Source of the DNA: Gymnopilus junonius
Lineage: Eukaryota > Basidiomycota > Agaricomycetes > Agaricales > Galerinaceae
DNA length: 64,000 nucleotides
Direction of reading: 5' to 3'
Assembly: GCA_015501075.1 (NCBI GenBank)
Contig: JADNYJ010000007.1
Location: 310,001 to 374,000, forward strand
The notes below the pieces were generated by a model, which saw only the letters and a list, made by a program, of their open reading frames with translations, was not told where the DNA came from and did no database searches. This document shows, in pieces, positions 10,701 through 22,200 of this stretch. Position 1 is the first letter of the stretch. Each line of letters starts with the position of its first letter. The position numbers and the translations under genes are program-made.

Positions 10701-13009
10701 CTAATATTGAACCACTTTACTATGTAGGCTGCGTAACCAGGATAGGTGGGGAGGTGGGCTAGATGGCGGTGAAAACGCTAAAATTGTCATTGCTTCCATT
10801 TCGTCCTCCGAAGTCACAGACTGGTTACCTGGTCCATCATCCTCTTGGCCTTCTCGATTATCATTATCCGCGTTGTAGGTGTAGGGTATATCAAAGTTGC
10901 GTCCATGATCCATTGTTTCCCGGTGCTCCTGTTCTCCTTCCTCGTCGTCATACGCATCCTGGTCCGCTTCTGATTCTAATGAAAAGCTTTGGTCATTATC
11001 ATTATCCGGAGGCAATACAATTTCCAGCCCCTTCGTCCCATGCCAATCCTTTACTTCTTCTGGCGAGAGCACCTTCGCAGCACCTCTCCCACTCTTCTCC
11101 CGGAAATCCTTCGCCTGTGTCTCAAGCGCCGCCTGACCAGTCTTAAGGAGACTTTCCAGAATCACTTTAACCCTCTTATACGTCTCGTCCCCTTCCCCCG
11201 CTTCCGTGCCCTCGCCATCTTCTTCATTATCATCCGAAACGTCTTCTTCATCGTCGTTTATCTCTGAAGGGTCAAGAGAGGACTTGACAGCGCGGTACGC
11301 GCGAGGAGGAAGAATGAGCCTTGATTCGCGTAACTTTCGACGCAGCTCAGCGATTTCTTTGGCTTGACGATGTTTGGTGGCTTCCAGTGTGGCGTTGATG
11401 GCCAGTAGGGAGCGGTTCGTGATTTCCAGGTCGGCGATCTATGTATACAGCCAGTTAGAGCCAATTTTCTTTTTTCTTAAAAAGGCAGCATTCACAAAGG
11501 AAAACAAAAGGAAGCATAAATATAACGCGAGGATTACATACCTTTCGATTTGACTTGGCAGCAGCCTTGACTTCGCGTTCCTCGTCCATTTCATCATTTT
11601 CACCACTAACATCTCGGTCATGACCAGTGTCAGCATCATCATCAAGCACAGAAGTATACTCCATCAAATTATCCAGCGTCGCCCTTAAACTATGGGGAGG
11701 ATCATTCTGCCTTTTCTGCCGCGGGCTATACCCACCGTCAGTCGACGAAGACGCGCCAGAATGTGACGCGCTAGCCGCCGAGGAACGTGAAACAGAGGTT
11801 GAAGCAGAGGCAGATACAGAAGAGCGCGAAGAAAATGATACAGCCGAAGCTGGAGGGGAATGTGGTGGAAGTGGTATAGATGCAGGGTCGATTCTGGACG
11901 TAGCTGTAGCACTTCCATTTAATAGCATAAGCCCAGCAGCTGACCGAGGTCTGCTAGAGAGAGGTGACTGGTCTGGTAGGATAGCAGCACTCGAAGGCTG
12001 GCTGAAAGATTGAAAAACATGATGGGCTCCTGCTGGAGGGCTGCCAGTCCGCACAGATAAAGTTGAAGCTGGAGGTCGATTAGCCGCAAACCGGTGAGGG
12101 TTGGCAGCTGGTACAGCGGTAGTGATAGGGTAGAATTGTTGTGGTGGACTCGCTGGAGATAATTTCGGAGAAGCTGTATATTGTTGCAGTTGGTGTTGTT
12201 GTTGACCCACAGTAGAAGGAGCGCGTGTACGGACATTCGGTTGACGCGTAGGGGGGCCTACAGGAGGACTTGTAGAGCCCGGAGGAGGAGGTGCAGACTC
12301 GGCAGCAGCCTTGGCGAGATTAGACACTTTAGAGCGAATTTTCAGTGTCGGGGAGCTAGTCTGTCCGCGATCTGCCAAGGCTGTTCCAGACTTGGATGAC
12401 ATCAACCTCGGAGAGCCTATTGCGGAACCGGACGCTGCTGCAGATGAAACAGAGAGTACAGAAGGAGAAGAAGGACGAAAAGAGGATAAAGACGCTGCGT
12501 GGTGCAACGATGAGGTGGTGCTTCCCGACCTCGACCGCGCATCGTCTGCGCGTAGCGAGTATGTCTTTCGCATCTCGGGTGTTACAGGGACAGACGCTGT
12601 TGGAGGTGGCGACTTGAGAGTATGGCTAGCTCCATGGTGAGGAGATAGAACGCCATTCTTGAGCCGCGGGGTCAACTTGGTAGGTGAACCTGCACGAGGT
12701 GTGGTACTCGCACTCGCTTTGCACCGTTTGAGTTAGAAAGACCGTTTGCTTCAAAAGTATGGCTTACTCGAGACCGTGCTACTCATCGTAGTCACCACCT
12801 TTCGTGCTGTAGCACTACTGTTGACCTTGGCCTTTGGCCGAAAAGTCGATACGGACGAGACATGAGATTTAGTAGGAGACGGTGGTCTTGAGGTCGAGGG
12901 TCTGTCATAATTCAATTTCACGGTGACCTGCAGGATGATTCATTCCTCTGCAAACTAGCCTTGCTGAAGACAAACAGACCTTTTGCTTGAGCGTAGGCCC
13001 CGAGTCCAT
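10701..13009 (-). CDS. Ser-rich, largely disordered protein with a short coiled coil
   Basis: Four exons on the minus strand (13009-12980, 12927-12768, 12716-11542, 11438-10701) give 700 residues in phase. The first coding exon is only 30 nt (MDSGPTLKQK). Residues about 15-420 are very rich in Ser, Ala, Pro and Thr, with many SP/TP dipeptides that suggest phosphorylation. Then come an acidic stretch, a coiled coil beginning EITNRSLLAINATLEATKHR and continuing EIAELRRKLRESRL, and an acidic C-terminal half. I do not recognise a named family. The layout (disordered, phosphosite-rich N terminus and short helix) resembles scaffold or cytoskeleton-associated proteins, but that is only a guess. The long plus-strand open frames in this interval are mirror images of the low-complexity coding sequence. 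Confidence 0.8.
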
Positions 13010-13171
13010 AATCCGGAAGTAGAGGTCAAGAGAAAGGGAACATGCACATATGTCACGAATTATTCGGAGCGGAGGTTACCGTAGATACATGTTATCAACT
13101 TTACATTTCTTAGACTTCTAGCTTCCGGCTTCAATATCGTTAGATCCCAATCACAAAGATAATAAATGTAG

Positions 13172-14054
13172 TCAGGAAGACCCCTTTTTCTTCAGCACGT
13201 CCTCAACAACCTTTTCAATCAAAGTCTTCAATCCCTCGTCTTCGCCTCCACCGAGCGCAGCAACCACGCTTTTGTGTACATACTTGCCCACCATATCCAC
13301 CTCAATGTTCACCTTGCCACCAACAGGCTTCCGGCTTAGCGTGATCATATCTTGCGTGTGCTTGATCAGCATCACACTAAACGTCCGCTCGGTGTCGCCG
13401 ACCCCTGTCAGGGTTAGCGACGCCCCGTCGATCGTCACATAGCCTTTGGGTATGAGGTAAGGCATGAGCGAAGGTCGTTCGGGTGTTGGAGGGGGAAATT
13501 GGAATTTTAGTCGGAGGGATTCGCCGTCTGCAAAGCGGTCGATGATGGTTGCGGTGCCATCGACATGAGCCTGAAAATAACAGGATAAATAGTACAAGCC
13601 CGTCACATTTACTCTGTAGACCAAAGCGCACCTGGACGAAATGTCCTCCGAACCGCACATGCGCACCCATCGCACGCTCAAGGTTGACTTGGTCGCCTAC
13701 CTTCCTCTCGCCTGCACGTCAATAGATTTGTCAGCTCTACCAAACGTAGAATGTTGAAAAGATACACACCGAGATCGGTCCTATCCAAAGTCTCATTCGC
13801 CAACCACACCTTGAACCGCCCACCCTCGGCCTGAGGATCGAACTCGGTCACCGTTAAGCATGCCCCATTCACTGCAATCGAGTCTCCGATATGACAATCG
13901 CCAAGGATGGGTCTCGATTTCGCAATCGTTAGCGTGCAACCTCCTTCATCTGTGGCGATGGACGAGACGGTCCCCAAGTGTTCAATCTATGTTTTGAGCT
14001 CAGCATTTCTGTTCATCGAAGGGTTGGCGCTGGACGCACCAGGCCGGTGAACAT
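13172..14054 (-). CDS. RIB5: Riboflavin synthase
   Basis: Last step of riboflavin synthesis: two 6,7-dimethyl-8-ribityllumazine molecules are converted to riboflavin plus a pyrimidinedione. Exons (minus): 14054-14040, 13986-13770, 13711-13632, 13570-13172, giving 236 residues, a normal length. The protein starts MFTGLIEHLGTV, the hallmark N terminus of the family. It has two homologous lumazine-binding barrels: the first with IGDSIAVNGACLTVT and GAHVRFGGHFVQAHVDGT, the second with IPKGYVTIDGASLTLTGVGD and LIKHTQDMITLS. The first coding exon is 15 nt, so MFTGL alone precedes intron 1. The C-terminal helix is rich in Lys and Glu. Identification is very secure. Confidence 0.96.
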
Positions 14055-14259
14055 GGTCGAGGTCAAGGAGTTTCTGCGCGCACGTGATTTTAGTGCGACG
14101 CGAAAAATGGCGCGTCAAATTGATTTGCCTTGAGTGGATGTCGCGTCTTGTGGGGAAACCAATACCATTAGCGGTCAAAGCAGGTTCAATTCAACGTCGA
14201 TACAACAGTTTTATAAAAATACACGATTTGAAAACGAATCCCATTGAAACACAATCCCA

Positions 14260-15202
14260 TTATTTCGGACCTTCATCGTCGCCTTTAATATCTTCAAAGG
14301 CTTTCTTAGCTTTCTCGAAAAGACCGCCATGTCCTGCGCGGTGCTGCTGTTTTCCGGGTTTCTGACCAGCTGAGAAAAACAGTTCAAACAAATGGCGGAG
14401 TAAGGTATGCATCTTAATACGTACATTGTGCTTGGCCTTGGGATGAACTATCGTCAGTGACTTCGTGGCGCTGTTGCTGAGGCTGCTGATTGTCTGCATC
14501 GATAATTCGTGAGTTGGAGACATAAATAAAAAAACAAAAACCCACATCCAAGTCCTTGGTGTTGACCTTGTGGATCTTTTCGAAGACAATAATTTTGAGC
14601 CGATGTCAGCCAGACGAAACGCGATTTGACGTACAGTCAGAATCCTCGTCATACATTCCACTGCCGGAGGATCCCCGCTGGGTGCTATAGCCAGTGTCAC
14701 TGGTCTGCTGGCCCATGCCACTTCCAGAAGATGGGGCAGCACCATCTACAAATCGGACGAAACTCAAATCAATATCGTACAACTCCAAAGCACAACAAGA
14801 AACTCACAAGCACCAGAAGAGCTACGAACTTGTGCACCCTGTCCCAAAGGGGCCTGATTTTCCTGGCTCTGGTCCATATTCCAGTCTTGAACTTGGCCTT
14901 GGGCTTGGCTTTGGTCGCCGCGAGTCCTGGGGTCAAGCCCCTGCTGTTGCTGCTGCTTGCGCTGGTCCCTTCCTCGACCTTGGGCTTGACTAAATTCGTC
15001 CGTGTCGTAATTGTCGGCCTGGTACGCGGAGGTGGACTCGTAGGACGACTGGTCGTAGCCGGCTGGAACACAAGTTTCAAAAAGTACTTGCGGTAAGCCA
15101 TCCACATCGGAAGAATTCATCAAGACTGGGAAGGAAGAGATGCGTACAGTCATCTGCACCTGCTCCGCTGCCTTGATATCCTGATCCGCCCCAGTTTTCC
15201 AT
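14260..15202 (-). CDS. Gln/Gly/Ser/Tyr-rich, hydrophilic disordered protein
   Basis: Six exons (15202-15148, 15062-14808, 14745-14635, 14575-14546, 14493-14425, 14369-14260) give 209 residues. All five introns are phase 1, always after a T that begins a Tyr or Ser codon, and the four internal exons are all multiples of three. The product is low in hydrophobic residues and rich in Gln, Gly, Ser, Asp and Tyr: it starts MENWGGSGYQGSGAG and has a QQQQQ run and many SY/GY pairs. A short amphipathic, charged end (GHGGLFEKAKKAFEDIKG) is the only folded-looking part. Composition resembles hydrophilins or prion-like low-complexity proteins linked to stress or condensates. No named family is recognised. 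Confidence 0.78.
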
Positions 15203-15643
15203 GATTCTAAAAGTAAGTTATGCTAGATTTTGCTGCAAAGTGTGGGGTGGGTGAACAAGGAACGGTGAGTTGTTGGTGTCAGTGAGACGAGTCCATTGCA
15301 AGCTTATATACCCCACGAGAGGCGCAGTAACGATATGACGCGAGTCTAGGATTGCTCAAGATCGACTCCCAAGTCGCATTGTTTTCTGAATAAGGCTGAG
15401 ACACAGGACTTGGGGTAACTGAATGTGGTAAAGCCAAGCAAGGGTCAAGACCGAAAAAAAACGGCTATTGCGTTCCAGTGGTGGATTTTAATAGTCAATG
15501 TTCCAACCATGAAGTAGTCTCGAATAGCTTTGAGAACGCATTATTGAACAAATGGCCATTGGTGGATGCGATTGAGAGAAAGTTTCCGGACTCCGAAAAG
15601 ACGCCGACCGAACTTTTCCCAGCACTGTCATCATCCTCCAGGC
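15203..15643. promoter_or_regulatory. Divergent intergenic region
   Basis: About 440 bp between the start of the Gln-rich gene (minus) and the start of the small membrane-protein gene (plus). It must hold both promoters. I see no clear TATA element or repeat, and the boundary of the plus-strand leader is unknown. Confidence 0.35.
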
Positions 15644-15950
15644 ATGGCCCAGCAGAATAGTACCAAACCAAACCTCCCTCCTCCCAGGAACCGAACTCTA
15701 GTGCAGTCCTGGACAGGTGAGCAAGATTTTGAGATGTTTAATGATATTCAGTCCCTGGATATTCCCTGAATACTTCTTGCTTTTATTTATAGCACTTCCG
15801 GCCAAAACGCGACTCCTAGTCTCTGCTGGAGTCTGTGTCTTTGCCGCAACTGGGCTTATGCTCTCTGACTACCTGGAGAAGACTACCTTCGAAGTGAAGG
15901 AGGAAAAAGCAGAAAGAGAGAAAGATTTGGCTGCTTCAAAAAGTCATTGA
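15644..15950 (+). CDS. Small single-pass membrane protein, 76 residues
   Basis: Two exons, 15644-15716 and 15793-15950, joined in phase 1 across a 76-bp intron. The product starts MAQQNSTKPNLPPPRNRTLV, followed by one hydrophobic segment (LLVSAGVCVFAATGLMLSDYL, about residues 32-52) and a charged Lys/Glu-rich tail ending KSH. Size and layout (short N side, one helix, charged tail) resemble small inner-mitochondrial or ER assembly factors, but I cannot name it. Without splicing neither half makes sense, which supports the model. Confidence 0.65.
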
Positions 15951-16045
15951 GAGGTTAGTCCTTCTACATATAATTTTATTGCGTATTAACATCCCTGTGG
16001 TTGAGTAGAATTATGTAGACATACGAGAAAGGCTATTTATGCTGG

Positions 16046-16942
16046 TCATAAACGCGGGAAAGCCTCAGGAGACGCGAGAATGGTCTGTCCTTTTTGTCCT
16101 TTAGCTAAACTTTGTCCCCGCACCTTCTCCTTCTCGACGGAACCAAAAGTCCCCATGTCAGGATACCGATGCCCGTATTCGCTGTCCAGCTTAAACTTCC
16201 AGCTCCTTCTATTCCAATCCGGGACCATGTCTTCCCCACCCGACCCAAACATCTCTGCGTCTCTTTTCCTCCGCGCTCGTTTCCCACATAGCACCGCACG
16301 CAAGAAACCCCACCACTGGTCAAAGAACGTCACGGAGAGCACGAGAGTGCCTATGAGGGTGATCGTGATTACTGCAACGCCGATGACTTTCCATTCTGTC
16401 AGCTCTGCTGGTGGGGTCGTCGACGCGTCCGACGCAACATAACCATCGCTTCCACTAGCACTTGCTGCGTTTGTATCGCTTCCCGTGGTTCCAGACCCAC
16501 TGAGCGAGCCGACAAGGGAAGGCGTTGCTGTTGCGGTAGACCCTTGGTTGGAGCGGTGGGATGATAAAGAAACAATGCCTATCCGCGTAGACAAAGCGAC
16601 GTCTGCTGCAGTTGCTGCTGATGCTGTTGGCACCATATTTCCGGCAGACACAATCGATGTGCTGCTTAAAAATATCGGACTTTCCGTGTGTAGGCGCGTA
16701 GGTAACGGCTGTTCAATGTTGGTTGCAGCTGGAGCTGGTAGGGCGGGGTTTTGGTCTCCTCCGACAGTCGGTAATCCTCCCAGTCCGTCAACGGCGGGCG
16801 TGCTTCCTTCTAATCCCAGTAAACTCAGCAAATCCCGCACGGCGGGCGCTGAGTGAGGTTTTTCGTACGGCAAAGGACGACCAGATATTCGACCGGTAAC
16901 TTGCAATAAAGGATAGAAGACTGCGATTGTAGCAAATCGCAT
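16046..16942 (-). CDS. Type I single-pass, Ser/Thr-rich surface protein
   Basis: Intronless. I chose the ATG at 16942, giving about 298 residues, because it begins MRFATIAVFYPLLQVTG, which reads as a signal peptide; an in-frame ATG 29 codons upstream (17029) would bury it. A long Ser/Thr/Ala/Pro-rich, likely O-glycosylated ectodomain follows. Then comes one membrane helix (VIGVAVITITLIGTLVLSVTFF, about residues 190-212), a basic stop-transfer (CGKRARRKR) and a cytoplasmic tail of about 70 residues. The topology resembles fungal Wsc/Mid2-like surface sensors, but there is no WSC cysteine domain, so this is only an analogy. Confidence 0.7.
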   Translation of the reverse strand: MRFATIAVFYPLLQVTGRISGRPLPYEKPHSAPAVRDLLSLLGLEGSTPAVDGLGGLPTVGGDQNPALPAPAATNIEQPLPTRLHTESPIFLSSTSIVSAGNMVPTASAATAADVALSTRIGIVSLSSHRSNQGSTATATPSLVGSLSGSGTTGSDTNAASASGSDGYVASDASTTPPAELTEWKVIGVAVITITLIGTLVLSVTFFDQWWGFLRAVLCGKRARRKRDAEMFGSGGEDMVPDWNRRSWKFKLDSEYGHRYPDMGTFGSVEKEKVRGQSLAKGQKGQTILASPEAFPRL

Positions 16943-17138
16943 TGGCACGCCGTCGGGGAGTACGGAAATTTGATGTTGTTTCTGGTTTGGTGTTGAGCTG
17001 AAAGTGCTATGGCGTGCAAAGGAATTCACCTTAATATTATATTACGCGAATATTATTTTTCTGCGATTTTAGCGACGCGTTCAGACACTCCATCACGTGG
17101 TGGCGAATCTTCAACTAGGACCAGCTTCACGTCAATAA

Positions 17139-18711
17139 ATGGACGACTGCACCCGTTGCCGCAATATAGATGCAGTCGGTCAAGATTCCCATGTAGCTTG
17201 CGAATCCTCGCTCTGTACCGTCTGCGACAGATTCGACCAGCTTAACAAGCAAATTCTAGAAACTAAAGCCCACCTAGATGCGCTGCTGGATGAACGCCAG
17301 AAATTGAAATGGGAACTTAACTATATGCACAAATCTATGGTCGATCGGATGCCTGTAGAGGTAGCTTCTACTATTTTCGAGTTCTATGCGGTCGCAACAC
17401 GAAACTACTGGAATATAGCTGCAGGTGGATATGGTATGGCCTTGACTCTCGGAGCTGTTTGTCAAAGCTGGCGTCGAATTGTTTGGTCTACCCCATCCGT
17501 TTGGAACTGGATAACAGTTGTGCTCGATGGCACTGTCAACCCAGTTGTCATTGAGCTCGCCGTGGAATGGTTGGGGCGATCCGGACGACTTCCTTTATCC
17601 ATTGAGCTCTTTGGTCCGAGTTCTCCTAGCGACCTTGAACCACAACTTCCAGTCGTACTTCCTTTGATACATGCTGTCAACGAGTGCTCCGATCGGTGGG
17701 ACAATTTGACGCTCCATCTTCCTTCCTCGTTTCTGTCCTACTTTCATGACACTCGTGGCGGTTCAGAGACTATGTCCTGCCTTGAAGTATGGACGGGACC
17801 GACATCGGTTACTATGAACATCCGTAGCATCACGCCTAAAAAAGTGCACATCATCTGTCTCGAACTCAACGACAGTCTCCTCGATTGGAACCGCACTAGT
17901 ATTTTATCCATGTCCGACTCTTACACCATCTACGAATGTGTCGAGGTCATGAGACAGGCACCACAACTTAGGAGGTGCACTTTCTCTAAAGTTGACTCCG
18001 GAACTCCGGAACTCTTGTTGAATATGAGTGTATGCGAACACACAGAGCTTACCTGTCTACATATCGACTTGATTTGTCAAACAGAGACTATGGCCTTTTT
18101 CTTCGATAACATCACGCTTCCGGCTTTGTCTGACCTTACGTTTTGTCTACCAAGTTTCGCTGTTCCGATGATGAGCTTCACAGCTTTCCTCAGACGCTCT
18201 TCCTGCCCGCTCAAGGCCTTTAGCCTGTTGAGAAGCACCGTGACAGGAAGCGAACTTGTTGAATTGGCGCCATTGATGCCTGCACTCTCTTCTTTGAGCT
18301 TACATTGGCGGTATATTCGAGGATAACCATGCAACACTGGAGCCCTTTTATCACTCTTTTTCTTTGCCCTTAACAGGACCAGGACTCGCCTCCGACAGAC
18401 CATATTTCCCTTGCCTCGAAAGCCTGGAGCTCTGGGCAAATACCACTTTCCCAGATGAGCTAATTCATGGTCTTTTTCATCATTTTTCTACTCAGGTCTA
18501 TGCTACGCGACGACCGCTCGAAAAGGTTTTGATGATACTTTATAATCGCGACGAACAAGATCCATTCATCTCGCCGCCTACTCTTAGGGAAATTTCATAC
18601 CTTCAAAGCCAAGGAATGGAGTTCGAGATTATAACATATCTCGACAACAAGGCCAAAGATTTCCTTCAGTTATCCCTGGAAAGGCACTCCGGCGAACGAA
18701 GTGCAGATTGA
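17139..18711 (+). CDS. F-box-like protein (Agaricomycete expanded family)
   Basis: Two exons (17139-18310, 18399-18711) give 494 residues. The N terminus has cysteine pairs (CTRC, CTVC). A short coiled coil (NKQILETKAHLDALLDERQ) leads into an F-box-like helix set: RMPVEVASTIFEFYAV, then LGAVCQSWRRIVWSTPSVWN, the arrangement typical of hundreds of mushroom F-box proteins. The rest resembles irregular leucine-rich repeats (LESLELWANTTFPDELI). Such proteins are thought to offer substrates to SCF ubiquitin ligases. For the intron I chose the acceptor ending at 18398, because the nearer AG at 18376 breaks the downstream frame. Confidence 0.8.
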
Positions 18712-19256
18712 CCCTTCTTTTCTTGAAGGTGTACGAGTGTTGTCTGTAATACGAGTTATTCAATTGCATTGGTTTGAACTTAGACCTCTAGTCACTATCC
18801 AACCGCTGTTTCCCGCCCATTACCAACCTTATGAAACGCCAAGAATATAGATACTGGACATCACCAACTGGATCGTTTATGGGCTTGGTATCAATCAAAG
18901 CGTACCTGTTCACGTATCATACATAGTTATTCTGTATGAGTATACCCAAATACCAAGTTGTTTATTGTACGCACTGAAGTGACGGCAGTCTGCCACATAT
19001 TACTTACCTTAGGCTCCATTGAGTGCTTCCAATTTTACTTGGCACACATTTAACCACGGCTAGCCAGTAGGTGTTCTTTACTACGAAACCAGTTTATGCT
19101 TAGAATATCCCTTGATTAAGCCCACAAATATCTAATTACATCCATTAGTACCGAAAATGAAAAGCTAAAGAAGCATGCTAATAGACAAAAATAGAACCAA
19201 GAGATTACCAAGTACTAATAAGCCAAACTTTAGGAAAGCGAAAACCCAGATTATAA
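18712..19256. other. Convergent intergenic region
   Basis: About 545 bp of AT-rich sequence between the F-box gene stop and the ABC transporter stop. I see no open frame, RNA gene or repeat worth calling. Confidence 0.45.
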
Positions 19257-22200
19257 TCACGTCTCAGAAGACCCTTCGCTAGACCTGTTCCTAGATGTAT
19301 CACTTCCTCGACTCGTCTCGCTTCTGGCAGCAGCCATCCTCACAAAAAGCGGCCAGTCCACGCTTTTCCTGCACATTTTACGAAAAGCGCTGTTTCGTGA
19401 GGAGAGCAATGCATGAGGAGAGTCGAACTCCACGATCTTCCCTTCGTCGAGCACCAAGACACGGTCGTAGTCCATGACAGTTTTCAGTCGGTGAGCGATG
19501 GTAATGACGATCGCCTCAGCCAACTCTTCGCGTATTGTTTGTTGGATCTACAAGTCTCAGTAGGATGCAAAATCAAAGAAAGGTTGGTCATAACACTCGC
19601 CTGATCATCTAGATTGGAATCTATCTGCGACGTCGCCTCGTCCATGATAATGATCGACGTATGCCTCAACACGGCTCTAGCGAGTGCCAGCAGCTGCCTC
19701 TCACCTGCACTGAGTGATCCTTGCGTAATCTGCATATCCAACACAGTCGGCTCGTCCTTGGTCGGTTTGTGGCGGAGAAGGGGAAGCAGATGGCATCTTT
19801 CCAAAACTTGCATGCATTCCTCTTCAGTACATATACCCAGAGGGTCGAGATTACTTCTGATAGTTCCGGCGAAAAGAGAAACATCTTGGCTAACAATGGT
19901 CTGGATATGAAACGGCTCGTTAGAATAGCGCTGATAACTCAGAGCTTTGACGTACAACTCGAGTTCGTAGGTCTTCGAGCCCGAGGGTGGAAATGTCAAT
20001 ACCATCGATGCTATATGCCACGTAATGAATATGAGAAACACTGGAATGGCCGACACTCACATGATTCTTCCACCAGTAGGTTCCACCACCCGTAGGAGAG
20101 ACATAGCCAACGTTGACTTACCTGTGATCAGTCAGAAAAGAAAGCAAACCCTCATAAGAAAGTACACACCAGATCCTGTCCTTCCTACTACGCCGATCTT
20201 CTCTGAAGGTCTAACCAGAAAACTAATGTTATGCAAAACAGCAGGTAACTTGGGTGCATACTGCACCACCAAGTTCTCCACCACTAGCTCTCCAGAGGTC
20301 GAAGGCCAATAGGCTGGAGGTCGACCCTTTTCAATAACCGCAGGAGCTTCTTGCACAACATCGAGATATTCGACCACGCGTTCTACACTGTTGAAGTCAA
20401 GCTCTAGTTGTGCAGCGACTTTTACAAGCTGTCGACTTGCGTCGGCAAAGATCCCGGCCTGCACGATCACGATGGCTGCTGAGCCATTGGTAACGCCTTG
20501 CCAGAGGGCAAACATAGTCGCAGCGAAAACAATAACAGAACCCAGGCCTTGTTCGAAAGATTTTTTTTTCAGCTGGATAATAACTCGGAACCTCATCAAC
20601 TTACAATCGTATCTCCATCTCAACCATCCGTTGACCAACCACTGCATTTCACGGTCAGTTCCTCCGATGAACACGATGGAGAAATTCACTCACGTAGACA
20701 TGGTCGAAAGATTGGAATTTATCAACCTAAGTATGAGACGTCAACAGCCGTGGACAACTTTCATTGGAAAAAAACCAACCCTGGCATAAAATCGTTCCTG
20801 GTATCGGTTCTCCATCCCAAAAGCCCGTATGTGAATAATGCCTCTAAGAAGTTCGTCAAAGCCAGAAAATGCCGGTGATAATGAGACTGATTCCAATCTT
20901 CGCAAATCCCGTGAAGCTTGAATGTAAGATGGAGCCAAACGAATATACAACCACGCGATGAACAGGGCGAATGGTGCGAAGCTCGGGACTAAAAATAAAA
21001 TGACACCAAACGAGGCCAGGAAGTTTAAGACCCCACTTAAACAAGTCCTTGCGGAGGCTTGAAGAGCATTATCGATTGTATTGATGTCCGTTGTAAACCT
21101 GTTTAGAATGCGGCCAATGGGCGTAACGTCGAAGAACCGAGCCGGAGCTCTAGTTAACCGTTTGATGAGGGCAATGAAGAGAGTCCTTGAGGCTTGCAAG
21201 CTGGCATAATACCCTATGATAATGTAGAACAAAACGGAGACCGCTCCAGTGATGGAGATGTAGAGGTAGATCATCAACCATGGCTTTACATTAACATTGG
21301 GCGACGGTAGGTTTTCCCAAGGGTATTGGAATTTGAATTGCGTGAAGGCAGTTAAGGCGGGATACTCTTGCTCATAGGCCTCTCCCCACCGGGCGAGGAA
21401 GACCTATGTCCCATTCCGTGAGTCAGTAGCTACGGAACTGGGGGACGATTTGCTTGCCTGGTTGAAGACATTGATGGCACGAATGAACACGGTAATAGCA
21501 AGAGTCAGAACCCAAGAGGAAATCCCAGCAGCACGAAGGTAAGTGAGATAACTCCGAAAGGCAACACGACCTTCAGCACGACCTTCGACTTCGATTAATT
21601 TGCCGTCAGTGGGTTCGCGACGTTGACGTGGTAGAACCTCGTCATCAGAGTCAACCTCGTTATATGTTTCCTGGACAGGCGATATGGGTTGTGCTTGGCG
21701 CGGTGGTTCTTCTTCTGTCTCGATGACGGAGCGTAGGAGGCCTTTGACTTCTAATTCTGGAACAGTCCCCTGGTGTAAGATCTTCCCTTTGTCCAATTCA
21801 ACGAGGTAATATGCCACTGGCAAGCAGAGCGTAATATGATGTGTTACGAGAATGATAGTCCGGTCCCGGGCCAATTCACCAGCAAGGCAATTGCTTACAA
21901 GGTGTTGAGCTGTATGCATGTCAACTGCGGCCAGACTGTTCCACTGAGTAATTGTAGTAATCCGAATGTCGCTCAAGAACTTACGGGTCGTCCAACAGAA
22001 TACACTAGAGGGATTAGTGTGAGTAAGAATCATACTTCCATCAATATTCAGACTGGTCTCACTTACTTTGGCTTGCGAGTACATTGCGCGGGCAAGAGCG
22101 ATCCGAGCTCTCTGGCCTCCCGATAGTGTTATACCCTTTTCGCCGATTTCTGGACGATAATAAGCCCAACTTTTAGTCTATTGAAAGTGATGATAAAATA

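Noticed and set aside
11627..12640. Long plus-strand open frames opposite the Ser-rich coiled-coil gene
   Set aside because: They are antisense shadows of Ser/Ala/Pro-rich codons; the minus-strand exons splice in phase and have a coherent coiled coil.
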